Below are positions 48,882 through 60,579 of a DNA stretch of 64,000 nt, one piece after another. The notes below the pieces were generated by a model. That model searched no databases and was not told the origin of the DNA. It worked only from the letters and a program-made list of their open reading frames with translations. Location of the stretch: positions 62,001 through 126,000 of the forward strand of contig QJNS01000043.1 of the NCBI GenBank assembly GCA_004154925.1. Reading direction: 5' to 3'. This stretch comes from Monosporascus cannonballus (Eukaryota > Ascomycota > Sordariomycetes > Xylariales). A program made the position numbers and the translations under genes. How positions within the stretch are numbered: the first letter of the stretch is position 1; each line of letters begins with the position of its first letter.

Positions 48882-49342
48882 TAATAATTTAATTATTTAT
48901 AAAGCTAATATAATCCGTTATAACGTAAATTTTATTTTACCAGTTATTATTATAAAAAATATTTCGAATTATATTGTTAACATTTAATACTTATATAAAT
49001 ATAGCATTTTTCCGTAATAAAAAGTTTTATTTGTAATATAAACTTTTTATAATACTACCGAATTTATAAATCTTTAATAATTATAAGATTTTTCTAATTA
49101 ATATATATTCGTATTAATATTAAAACGTAAAATATTTACTTTTTTTATTTTTTCGCCATATTAATATAATTTTATAATATATATTTAGTATTTGGAATCG
49201 GTTACGTATAATATGTATTTTTATAAGGAATATTTTATATTTTAAAATATTCGAATATTATTTAATTAATACGAAAATGCCTTAATTAAAACCACGTTAT
49301 CGGTTTCGCCTTATCGCAGGTTATTTTAATACCGGTTTCGGC

Positions 49343-49480
49343 TATTTTTTAGTTAAAGATCTTATTATTCGTTTTTAAGGTTATTTCTTAAGGGTAAATT
49401 ATTTTTGTTTTAATATTTATTCCAGTTATTTTTTGGTCCGAGATCTTATTATTTATTTTTAAGGTTATTTCTTAAAGATA
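49343..49480. repeat. Direct repeat of 54 bp with 84-bp period
   Basis: The segments 49343-49396 and 49427-49480 align along their whole length; both contain AGATCTTATTATT and TTTTTAAGGTTATTTCTTAA. Most differences are transitions. An internal duplication within the nested element. Confidence 0.75.
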
Positions 49481-51320
49481 GGTTATTTTTTAAAAAAATA
49501 AGTTATTTTTCGAGGATATTATTAGTAAATTTAAGTTTTTTAATCGGGCAAATAAGGTTTTTTGGGTTTATTCAAAATATATTATGAGAAATTATAACGG
49601 AAATAACCTTTATTATATCGGTAAGAAATTTATTTACCCTTTATAATATCGTAAAATATATAAAAATATATATTATAATATAGATTTCGAGTATTAAGTA
49701 AAAAAAATTAATTACTAATTATTATATCATAAATAACGTAATTATATATATTAAAATATAATAAATATTTAGAGTTATAAGAAATTATAATTAAATAAAT
49801 AATATTAATTATATATTAAGTAATTATAATAATTATATTTAATATATATTTAAATAAAATAATTTTATGAAATATATTAAAATTTTTATAATAAAATATA
49901 AACCTTATATAATTTGTATATAATAATTAAATTCTTTCTTTATATATTATTATTTCGTTATAAAAAATAATGTTAATTTTTTTTATTTATATTTAGTAAC
50001 TTATATAAACCTAATAATTTATATATTTATAATTACATAATTTTAAAATTTATATATATTTTAATCCTAATTATATATATTATTTTAAAATATTTTTATA
50101 ACTTATTAATTATTTGTAAGTTTTATTTATATATTATAAATCCTTATATATTTTTTTTATTTATGTTAATAATATATTTGGTAATTATTTAATATACGAA
50201 CTTTATCTTATTTATTATATTTTATATCTTTTATTTATATTTTTAATTTTAATTAAGCCGAATTTATATCGATAAACTTATAATATTATTAAATTTTTTA
50301 ATTATAAATGCTTATTTATATATATTTAATATTATATAATTATTATAATAATATTATTATTATTTAATAAAGTAAAATACGATAATTTTATTTGGAAAAT
50401 ATATAACGATTTAATAAAAAATTAAAACGCATATAAAAATCGTAACGGCATTAAATTAATTTTCGATACGAATTATATTAATTATGATATTATTTTTCGT
50501 ACTTTATTTCTTATTATATATATTATTTTTCCAAATATAACCTTAATTTATAAAATAAATTTTCTTTAAATTAAACGATTATTTAATAAAGTTTTAATAT
50601 TATAAGGTTTTTATAAGGTAGATTTTATTATTATATGCTAAAAAACGTAAATTATTTACCGTTATATATATTAATGTATATTTTATTTATAATAATTTCA
50701 GTATAATATTTAAATAAATATTCCGGGATTTCAATTATATATATATAATTTATAAAATATTAAGAAAAAAATGTATTTATATATTCTAATAATTTTTAAA
50801 TTTCGGTTTCATTAAATTTTCAAAACATTATTTAATAATATATAATATTATTCGTTTTTTTTGATATTAAAATATAATAATAAAGTTATCGATACGGATA
50901 ATACAAATTATTAAATAGTAGGTTTTTAAAATTGCGAAATAAACGTTTTTTATATTATAGATTTAACCGGCATGTATTTTCTAAAAAGCCGTATAACTCG
51001 AGCTGTTAATCGTTTTCGAGAATTTATAATTTATAACGATTTACATAATATAAATAATATTAGAAATATAGTAATTTTATAGTTTTTATTAAAGAAATAT
51101 AAAATTATAATATATTTTATAATATATATTATATAGATATTATTTTCATAACATTAAACAAAAAGAAATTCCGTAATTATATATAATTAATTATTAAGTA
51201 AATAATTTTATATAAAAATTGAATTTTTAAATATTGCGGTATATTTGATATTAATATTAAAAACTTCGGCGGTTATCCGAAATATCCGATTATTATTATA
51301 TTTATATTGGATTTTGATAT

Positions 51321-51380
51321 AAAGAAATTTCTAAAACCAGCCGGGGAAAAAACAAAGAAATTTTTAAAATTAGCTGGGAA
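51321..51380. repeat. Short direct repeat, 33-bp period
   Basis: AAAGAAATTT followed by .TAAAA..AGC.GGG occurs at 51321 and again at 51354. In one frame it encodes two similar Lys/Phe-rich units followed by a basic stretch, which may be a relic of a repetitive basic protein region. Confidence 0.55.
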
Positions 51381-54300
51381 CTTAGTTATGCCGATAAAAA
51401 GAAAACGCGGTAAGGGGAAAAAAGTTAAATCCGGCCGTCAACTTTTATTAAGAAAACCAAAAAAACCCAATTCGAAAAAGAAATAATTACCAAAATTTCC
51501 AATAAAATAATAATAAAATATACGAGTAGTTTCGAAAAATATTAATTAGAACTGTACGCCGACAAATATTAATTTTAATTATAGGAAAATAAAGTTATAA
51601 AACGTAATTAATAAGAATTTATTATAAATTCGAGATTTTAAATATTTTAAATTAATATTTAAAAAGAAATAAACGCCGGAATAACTATATTAATAATGAA
51701 AAAATAACCTTTTTAATATTAGCGAAAAATTATTTATATTATTTATTTACTTGCATAATTAATTTTCTATTTTAATTATTTAACCCGAATTAAGGTATTT
51801 TAAAAGTTGGAAAAAATAGAAATATTTTAAAAACTAATATAACAAATTCCAAAAAAAACCAGAAAATAGAATTTAAAAAATTTAATTTGGTATTATAAAT
51901 TAAAGGCTATATATTAAAAGGATAATTTGTTAATAATTACGATAAATTATAATTCGAATTACGTAATATAATTTTCCGTTAATTTTTTTAATTTAAAAAA
52001 TTTATTTTATATTTATTATAGCATATAATTAATCCAGATTAGGACGAATTAATATTTCGCATAAAGCTTAACGAATTAAAAATTCATAAAAATAATAAAT
52101 TTGATAAGTAAATAATATATTAATAATTTTAATTAATGTTATATAAATATTTATAATTATCGTATTTTACGACCGCGATACCGTACCGAAACCGAACGCG
52201 TTTTTTGTTATTAACTTTAATTAAGACCGGCAAAATTTCGTTTTTTATTTTTTAACCTAATATCGCGATTATTTTTTAATCTGTTATTAATATTATTATT
52301 TAATAAATATTATTTATTCTTAATGCGTAATTTTTTAATTTTAATAAGAATTATTATTTCTATTTTTTTTCCAATATATTATTTATAATATTAAATTACG
52401 GATTATTATATTTTAGCGACGCCGGCGATTCCGGTAACGATATAAAAGTAAACGAATTATGCGAATATAGGTACGGTAATAAAGGCGGAGCTGGAAAATT
52501 AAAAATATTTGGGAACGATAGGTTTTGCGCTAATATTATAAATACAGGGGACAAAATAAATTCTTAATTAAAATTACTTAGTACGTTGTAAATTACGCGT
52601 ATAGGTATAGGTATTATTATAACCGAAATTGCGATTCCAAATTATAAAAGCGTATAAATTATATATTGGTTTAATATTTAAATTATTAGGATTACCGTTA
52701 AATCGTTAGTTATTAATTTAAACCGAATAATTGTATGCGGTATGTTTTAATTAGGACGAGGAGTAACTTAAAACGGCTTTATAATTATTTCCGATATTTG
52801 TCGAATTTATAACGTAATAATAATTTATAACCTATATAAATCGGTTTGCGGTATGGGAATATAACGCCGTTATTTTTAATTAAGCGAATTCTGTTATTTA
52901 CGAAAAATTACTTATGTTTTCTGTAAAATCGAAAGTATAGTTTTTTTATATATTATATATAATGCAGAAAATAGGCGGTTTTTTAAAATATCTTCATATT
53001 ATTATTTATTAAAACCGGGTATTATTTTAATTAATTTAATTATATTTTAAATTAAATATAAACGTTTAATTTCGTTTAATTTATTTGGGAATTTACTAAA
53101 TAAAAATTATGTAAATTTAGTAAAAATAAATATTTATTTTGTTTTTTTATTGCCAAACGGAAATAACCATATAAAAAGTAATTTGTTCGTTCGTCGTTTA
53201 TATTAGAACTTTATTATTTCTTAAGTAATTACCTTTATTAAATTAGGTTTTAATTATTTTTATATAAATGTTTTCGAATTTAAAAGTTTGCGTATATAAA
53301 AAAAGTTAAATATATATATGTTATAATAAAGTTTAACCGAAATTAAGTTATTACGATTTTTTTAATATAATAGTTTCGTTTTTTAAATATATTAAGATTA
53401 CTTTACGTATATATTTGCCGTTAAATAATACGTATTATTAAGGCCTTATTTTTGTCCGGTACTAGAAGTTAAAATTATTTTATTTCGGAAATTTAAAGGT
53501 AATATTTTAATCGGCCAAAGGTTAAGATTAAAATTCGATAATTATTTCGTTTTAATTAGGATTATTTGCGATATATTTTGTATTATTTTTTTATTATTCG
53601 AATTTGTTATGTCGTTTTTTATTGCGACCTTTATATTTTTATAAGTAATACGGTTTTTAATTTGCCGGACCTAGATTTTTTTGCCATTTTATCCTTTTTT
53701 AAAATAAACGGTTTAATTTTATATTTATTAAACGTTTAATAAAATGCAAATAATATGGTTTATTTATAATTAATTATATTTAATTGCTTATAAATACGAA
53801 TTATTCGATTAAATTGTTATTATATATTTTTAATTAAAACGTTTTATAATATATTTTATTATATTATTTAATTAATATCTGGAATATTTACATTTAATTT
53901 AAAAGTAATAATAAATATAACGATACGGATAAAATTATTTAATTGCTTTAAATTATTATATATATAAATTTAATTCTTATAAGATATTTTAAAGTTATAA
54001 AACTTAATAACTTTTTTTAAATTTTTAATAAATAGCTTTAATTTATTATAATTTTAATTAGGTGGTTACGAATATTTATAATTTTTATTTTATTATTAAT
54101 ATAAATAATAATCTTAATAATAAAATGTAAATTATTAAATTGGATTAAAGGGATATTATTTAATAGCCCGAAGATATTAATTATTAAGAAATTTAAATAC
54201 CTTTAATTTAAACGTTAATTTTTAGATATAAAGAAAATAATAATATCGATTTCAAAATAATTAATATTAAAACGTTAAACTTTCGCCTTATAACTATATT

Positions 54301-55444
54301 TAATTAGGCCGCCAATTTAACGAAAACCGCTATATTTCGTAAATTTTTTAATAATATTATTATTAATTATTATATATGCAAATTAATATATATAAATAGA
54401 GAAAATAAAACGTAAATTGCAAATATTGGTATATTTAAACCGAAAACCTTTTTATTCTAATAATAAATATATTTCGTTAATAATAATTAAACCATATCGT
54501 TATTCGAAAACAAAATTTAATATGGTAATTCAAAATTAATTGTTCGATATTTGTTTAAAATTAAAAATAATATAGTTATACCGTTTAATAATTATACGGT
54601 TAAATATTTTTAGGTTAAGCTTTTTCGTATCCGTAAATATTAAGATAAAAACAAAATATGAAGTTATTAATATAAAAGTTTATTATTTTTTCGTTAATTT
54701 AATTAATAATATAACTTAAATAATAATTAAGTCGGTTATTAAAAAAAGCTTAAATAATTAAAGATTTTCCGAAATTTGTTTTAATAACGAAAAAAATATT
54801 AAGTTTTTTAAAAATTAGGTTATATATTATATCGATTTGTTTTTTCTCTAAAATACGGCTTTACTTACCAAATATAACGCCTAATATAAAGCGAATAAAC
54901 CGACGGCGTAAGGTTTCCGTAAAGTTATCGGCCGTATATATAACGTCAGCATATAGGTTAATTATATTTATATCGGTAAAAAACCAGTAAAAATATCGAA
55001 TAAAAATAAATGCTTTATTTTAAAAAATTAAATGCTTAAAGGTTTAAAGTATTTACCTTAAATTTTTAAATATATTATCTGTATTTGGCTAATTAAGAAA
55101 AAAATATATTTCGGGGTTTGTTACGGGTTATTTTAAACCTTATATATTATTATTTTGGCTTATAAAGTTATGTTATTATCGTACTGGCCTAAGGTAAGTA
55201 AAAGGTTATAATATTTACTAATCGAGATTTTGGGCTATTTTTTTATTATAACAGTTTTTATTTCGTATTAATTAGGATTATTATTATATTAGAAAATAAA
55301 AATTTTAATTTTGCGTTAAATTATATAGGTTAAAATATTAGGAGCTTTGTAATTAGCATATATTGCCAAAATTGATATTAATAATTTTTGCGAATTTGTA
55401 TGGAAACGTACTAAACGGAACAAAAAAATTACAACTTGCTATCA

Positions 55445-55601
55445 GACCTTATTTTGGAGGTTTTGTTATTTTTGTAGGTATTATTCTTAAAGGAGTTTAG
55501 CTGATGCATTGGACCCCTGACAGATACTTCTTGATCAAAAGCTATAGCTGTGGCTACGGCTGCTGCGCCGCAGGCGCAGCCACAACCTCCAAAATGGGGT
55601 C
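55445..55601. repeat. Inverted-repeat (MITE-like) segment with GC-rich palindrome
   Basis: GACCTTATTTTGGAGGTTTTG at 55445-55465 matches the reverse complement of 55581-55601 at 18 of 21 positions, two of the differences being T/C. Within it lies a GC-rich hairpin around TGTGGCT...AGCCACA (about 55549-55584) with a GCTGC/GCAGC core. The segment has normal composition amid RIP DNA. Confidence 0.6.
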
Positions 55602-55649
55602 CTGATCACGATGAGGCAATTTGCTCCTAGTAGTGTAGCGGTATGGTGC

Positions 55650-56151
55650 AGCCGTAACAATTATGGTCTGGGAGATAATATAGTAATATAACGGAAAAGG
55701 CGGTTTTTTTTTCCCATCGTCCTTTGTAAAAAAGATTTGGATTCGCCCGGCGATAAAGTGACTTCTTAGCATTATATCGAAGTCTTCGAACGAGGTTTTC
55801 TTCTTTTTTACGAAGTTAATAATCTCTTTATTTAAGATAACGCTTTAATATATAAAGCTATCGCTGTTAAAGAATTTTTCGAAAAATATAAGATTTAGAT
55901 ATTCGAATAACCGCTATATTTATTCGATTTAAACTTAATCGAATACCTTTGATACGCTTTAAAGGATAAAATTTACGAAATCGAATCTAAATTCTGATAT
56001 TAATAATGAAAAAAACCGTTACTATACGTTCGAAATAATTAAAAATGCGTAATTATAGTTAGAGATTCGCCTTATAATAAAGCTTATTAAGTTACTCCCT
56101 AATAAATTAAAGGCTGTTCGTCGCGTTCGGGGATAGTATATACGGTTTTAA
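55650..56151 (+). pseudogene. C-terminal part of Tc1/mariner transposase, RIP-mutated
   Basis: One frame carries TIMVW (about 55655), then LFI-stop-DNA (the catalytic Asp near 55836, with TAA where Gln is expected), VKEFFEKYKI, a degraded PYSPDLNPIE-type segment (visible as DLNLIEYL), LKDKIYEIES and, after frame breaks, KLIKLLPNKLKAVRRVRG-stop-YIRF ending at 56151. The stop before YIRF is TAG where family members have TGG. These are standard landmarks of the Tc1 transposase C-terminal half. Orientation and position match the N-terminal fragment at 43741, separated by the nested insertion. Confidence 0.8.
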
Positions 56152-56270
56152 AGCCGAGTTTCAGAGCTATATCATGATATATATAACTTTTTCAATGGAT
56201 GCGTTTTGATAAAGATATGTATTATTGAAGTTATAGGGTTAATATGGGGGCGGGGGGTGGATTGATGGGT

Positions 56271-56300
56271 GCGCACGGATCTAATTGATCCATTAGTGTA
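56271..56300 (-). repeat. Right terminal inverted repeat plus TA target site of the mariner element
   Basis: Reads GCGCACGG...CCATTAGTG then TA on the + strand and is the inverted copy of the left end, with one mismatch. Confidence 0.92.
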
Positions 56301-59300
56301 CGTCAAGTACAAATACAGCACAGCTTCCTCCAGGCCCTCCCCTAAAGATAGTATTGCCTTGACCCATACTATTAGTCGACCCCCACGTTGACCCTCTTCA
56401 CACTAAAAGGCTTCTTCAAAAGCATCAAATAGGTTGCCGGTGCTCTAATACACGATCATGTCTCGCACCATATGGGTATTTTAGTTTCCTCTCAATCCTC
56501 TTATCCGTAATAGCCAGGCTCCAATTACCCGTAAGAGAAGGGACTAGTTACGGAGAGGCTAAAAAGGTGACAGTTTCTCATCCGAGTACCCGGCCTAGTT
56601 TGAGGAGCATCGAGGGCTACAGTATGCATTGACAAGGTGTGTGAGAGTGGTCAAATTCGCCCAGTCTTAAACCTACGGCGACCGTCCTATCCGATCTGAT
56701 CAGCTGCTAATGGAGTTCTCCATATATGCTCAGCATTGTAGTTGTGCTACTGGAGCCGTACAGAATTAGGATCCCTTTATGTCAACCGAGGTAAAAGACG
56801 TTATCCGATGCGGACAAAGGTTTCAGTGGTCAAGGAAATATGTTAGAACCACACCGGGCGAGTTGATTTGCCTCGGGGCTAGCTTATGCTATTCCTGCTT
56901 TCTCCCTACCCGCACTCGCTCATTTCGTCTATCACTTGATATTGACAAATACCATAAAGCCAATTTCCATATGATAATATGGGGAGGCACTCTCATGCAC
57001 CTGTATGTATGAGTAGTAGTCCTTAAAATTCCATCCCAAAATGTAATCCAACTTGGTAACCTTCCTGCATAACTAGCGAGACCCTTATAATGGATTGAAT
57101 ATCTTGCAGGTCAGGGGGTGAGCAGGACACTAAATTGATACTGGTTGCATATTACGTCTATATATCAGCTGGTGTTAATGTATAACTATAGAGAGGTAAT
57201 ACAGGATAATCCCTCCAATCGAGGCACCAACAGGCCAATAATGTGTTACGAGCCGCTTGCGCGAAGGCCATCTGCACGCGAAGTATGCAACGAAGAAGAG
57301 CAAAAGTCGGACTAAGTGTGGTTTTTCGAAAAGTTAAGTGATCGGGCAGCCACTTTCCGGTTGTAGAATAGTAGACTTAAGGGGCGAATGGCAACTTGCC
57401 CGAACTAGACGATTCATGAACGACTGAGGTATGGATGATGCCGTTGAACGCAACTGTGGCCACGGCTTTTCCTATTATATAAGCGGCATAGACGATCTAG
57501 GAGGAATAGCCGTCTTTGATAATATTAAGTATCTTATTAGAGAATGTAGTACGAAGCTATGGAAACAGCCCAAGAGGTGGGGTTTCGACGGAGACAAAGA
57601 CCCGAAGGGGGGGTTGCAGGGAACGCCTAAGGAAGTGGGAGGAGAATGGGCACGATGGAGAGCGAAGAAAAGGCGGAAGAGGCTTCAAAACGGTGCGGTA
57701 GTAATCCCGCTTAAGCAAATCTCGAGAATGGGGCCAATATCTGTACTTACACCTCGAGCTCTACTGCTGGATGGAAACGAGGACCAGGGAGAATCAGGAC
57801 CAATCTAACATGTGACAGGACGGTCACTACGGAAGCACCCAAGAAGATGGTGGGAGCATTCCTCGTGGTGTTCTACCTCTCTGAGGCTAAGGGGGGACAT
57901 GCCCAATGACGAGTTATATTCGCTATGATTTATATTAAGGGGGGGCAGACCTATTGGCCCTGAGCCTGGAACCCATAGTCGCGGAAGCTGACTTGACGAT
58001 AGTATGAAGAGGACGCAGTAGACCGACCATTTTAGAAACTGAGCCGATATAATCGCGCGTACCTACCAGGAGACCGCCTTGGCCGAGGTGTGCAGACAGG
58101 CATTAGACTACCAACGGAGCATAAAGCCGGTCCTTTACCGGAGAACTGTTGCGAATCCGGATACTCCAGGATACGAGCTAATGCCGCTACGAGTGGTATC
58201 AGTTCGCTGTGTATATGCTGGATCCTTCTCCTCGTCACGCCTTCGGATTTCACAGACACCGGAACATCCGGCTTGTGTCAAAGACTATCTAGCTCATGGA
58301 CTTACTCTCTGGCCCAGCTTTCACATGGAATTTCCCCCATTTTTTTTACAATACCCGACGGTGGAAGAGGCAGGGGACGTATGTACGCACACGGACACGG
58401 CTGCTAGGGGACACCCGATGTTCTATACTCGGGAAGATACGAGATGCCGTGTATCTGTCGGGGCCTGGCCCCGTCCCCTAGTACGAAAGTAGGCATTCTG
58501 TTGGATTGTGGATCCCGTTAGCCCTCCATCATATAGCTTTACACCATATCACATATGCGTGGGCTAAGAACGCCCACAGAATAAAGCACAATAATTTTAA
58601 GAAAAGTGTTCTGCAACGGATATAGTATTACATCAGTTGGCCCGTCCTGCTTCACCCAACTTCAACACCATGTAGAATAGCTAGGTGTTCACACCATACG
58701 TCGATCATAGACACTCCCCGGGTTAAAGGGGGCTGGATTTCGTCGAGAAGTTCACGCTGCCCTGACCGACGTCATTAGAATGCAGGCAAAAGCCGATTAC
58801 TGCGTCCGTAGGGGGAAACTGCCGGGTCGGTATAATGGAATTCATCGATTCTGGGTAGGCTCGCTCGTCCGTATCGGGTAGGCAGCTGCATGAGATGCTT
58901 CAGGCGGCTCGGTATTCTTTCACTAGGTGACGGATGCTAGGGATCCAAACTGGTTCCCATTCCAAACTCGGCTCCCCACATAACTTCACATACGGCTTCC
59001 ACACCCAGTTCCCCAGTCAATGCCACTACTAAATAAGGCATTCCAGCTGTCGCCAAACTCCTTCGACTGCTCCCTCGTTAGCTGGAAATATAGACAATAA
59101 AAATTAGATGTATCATTCCCATCGTCTCGACTAGATCCCTCGTATTCTGAAGGCGCATCGACGTGGCAGATGGCAGGAGGTATCCTCAGAAGGCAAAAGC
59201 AAGATAAAAGAAAAACGGAGACGTGAAACGACTTGTAAAAGACTCAGAACACGTCCTTGGAGTTAATCCGAGAATTCGATGAATGCGGTGCCACCTGCTC

Positions 59301-59352
59301 GGACGCCCGTCTGTAGTTTAATTAGCAAACGAAATAGCAGAATGGGAAACCT
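56301..59352. other. 3-kb gene-free interval right of the transposon
   Basis: Base composition returns to normal immediately outside the right terminal repeat. Open frames at 57431-57808 and 58079-58492 (+) lack domains and splice partners. The last few hundred bases should hold the 3' UTR of the SUN-family gene. Confidence 0.45.
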
Positions 59353-60579
59353 CTAGAAACCCACAGTGCATCCCTTATCCGATACTGAGTACGTGCCACC
59401 GGATAGCTCGCATTCCATGGAGACATCACCATAGATCCTGATGTTGAAGTTCAATGAGGCATAACTTGTGGGTAGGTTGGGGAAGACGGAAAGGTAGGTG
59501 ATGCCGTCAGGTGCTTTGCCGGTACCGATGATCGTAGGAGCCCAGTTACCGCATCCATCATGGTCCTTACTGCAGTCCCACACGCATCCATCTTCCACAG
59601 AGACACCGGCTTTGTTAACATAATATTGTAGGGTTGTTTCTTTACCGGACCATTCGTAATACTTCGCGGACTCGATATTAGCAAGGTCGTAGGTGCCCCC
59701 AGGCTGTGCATCCAGAGGGATGACCATATTTTCAGTGCCTGGATATTGAGTCCGGCAAACGGCGACGTTCTTCTTCATCTTGTTGATGATCTTGACATTC
59801 CCGATTCCTTTTTCGCATAGCGTCGGGTGCGACGGACGGGTCAGTTCGAGTAAACCGTCCTCGTTGCAGTACAGGCCTCCTATAGACTGTCCTTTGTCTC
59901 CCTGGGCCTCTGGCCATTGCGTCTGGACGTAACCTTCAGGGCAAGCATATGAGCAGAACTGGCCGGGCTGGCAGGTGTCTCCCTTGGTACCCGTCTCGAC
60001 ATAATCGATAAACGAAGTCCCCTTGCGGTATTTCGGAGTCTTCTGGATACCACTCCAGCCATCCAGGCCTAGCCATGTTAGGGGTATCGCGCCATAGTCT
60101 GTGGGGAGCTTGCATTCTAATTTCTTGTTGGGGAATTTGGCATCAATGCCCTTTGTACCAGAGCCAGACCCAGAAGACGGCGTTGCAGAAGGAGTGCTCT
60201 TGGTCGAAGTGGCCGGAGGAGGGGAAGATATGGTGCTAGAAGCTGTGGCAACCTTCTCGATGAAGATACCGCCATCCAGAGACGAGGAGGAAGTCATGGC
60301 GGGAGGCGGTGGCGGGGGTGGAGTAAAAGTCGGGGTGGTCTCGCCAACGACGACGTAGAGCCCCTTTTTCAACCCAGCCTGCGCCTCATCCGGGGTTACG
60401 TCCTCATCGCCGAGGACATACTTGGTGACATAAGCAGGAACATAAGTGACAGATGTCGCGACGTCGCGCTTTTCAACTGGTGAGCCACCCCGCTTCGGAT
60501 GGTGGTGGCGCCCATGATGGTGGGGTTGAGCTGAGGCCAAAGTTGCCGCAACGGCAAGGTTCAAAATAGCGGCCTTCAT
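59353..60579 (-). CDS. SUN-family (GH132) secreted cell-wall protein
   Basis: Single exon, 408 aa. The N-terminus has a classic signal peptide (MKAAILNLAVAATLASAQ), then a His-rich stretch and two Lys-Arg sites (about 29-30 and 37-38) that suit Kex2 processing. A Pro-run and Ser/Thr-rich linker (about 85-145) is followed by the SUN domain (about 150-408). Its hallmarks are the GQFCSYACPEGYVQTQWP block, GGLYCNEDGLL, and spaced cysteines including CVWDCSKDHDGCGNW. SUN proteins (Sun4/Uth1 group) act in the wall during septation and cell separation and are assigned beta-glucanase-type activity in family GH132. The ATG chosen is the only one preceding the signal peptide. Confidence 0.93.
   Translation of the reverse strand: MKAAILNLAVAATLASAQPHHHGRHHHPKRGGSPVEKRDVATSVTYVPAYVTKYVLGDEDVTPDEAQAGLKKGLYVVVGETTPTFTPPPPPPPAMTSSSSLDGGIFIEKVATASSTISSPPPATSTKSTPSATPSSGSGSGTKGIDAKFPNKKLECKLPTDYGAIPLTWLGLDGWSGIQKTPKYRKGTSFIDYVETGTKGDTCQPGQFCSYACPEGYVQTQWPEAQGDKGQSIGGLYCNEDGLLELTRPSHPTLCEKGIGNVKIINKMKKNVAVCRTQYPGTENMVIPLDAQPGGTYDLANIESAKYYEWSGKETTLQYYVNKAGVSVEDGCVWDCSKDHDGCGNWAPTIIGTGKAPDGITYLSVFPNLPTSYASLNFNIRIYGDVSMECELSGGTYSVSDKGCTVGF

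Larger units (their letters stand above)
44492..55660. mobile_element. Unidentified ~11.2-kb element nested in the mariner transposase, heavily RIP-mutated
   Basis: The segment separates the two halves of the mariner transposase. It is flanked by near-identical 12-mers, TTACGGTTTGGG (44480-44491) and TTATGGTCTGGG (55661-55672), which differ only by two transitions. They could be a target-site duplication altered by RIP. Inside, an imperfect inverted pair starts AAGTTGTA at 44715 and, on the other strand, at 55437, with a second matching block GTTT.GTAC.TTT. These may be decayed terminal repeats. Superfamily is not recognisable: no RT, integrase, DDE or helicase motif survives in a form I can read. 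Exact ends are uncertain by some hundreds of bases. Confidence 0.5.
43633..56300 (+). mobile_element. Tc1/mariner-type element with a nested insertion, RIP-mutated
   Basis: Both borders are visible. Left: TA then CACTAATGGATC... (43633-43662). Right: the inverted copy ending ...GATCCATTAGTG then TA (56271-56300). The repeats agree at 27 of 28 positions; the one difference is a G/A transition. The TA target duplication and a transposase start 106 bases inside the left end are as expected for Tc1/mariner. Transposase pieces lie in the same (+) orientation at both ends, so the two ends belong to one element. Tc1 elements are normally 1.3-2 kb; the 12.66-kb size is explained by about 11.2 kb of inserted DNA. 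Most of the interior shows extreme AT content, TA-rich words and C kept mainly in CG context, which is the RIP pattern. There are no ORFs of 60 or more codons from about 43911 to 55553. Confidence 0.88.

Noticed and set aside
43911..55553. AT-rich block as a regional centromere or inserted mitochondrial DNA
   Set aside because: Decayed mariner transposase at both ends, stops at former Gln/Trp codons and a CA-to-TA pattern point to RIPped transposons; no mitochondrial gene was recognised. A centromere would normally be far longer.
57431..57808. 125-codon ORF on + strand
   Set aside because: Basic, low-information translation without domain, signal peptide or clear start context; not supportable as a gene.
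58079..58492. 137-codon ORF on + strand
   Set aside because: No domain; competing ORFs in the other two frames of the same strand over the same bases suggest a stop-poor region only.
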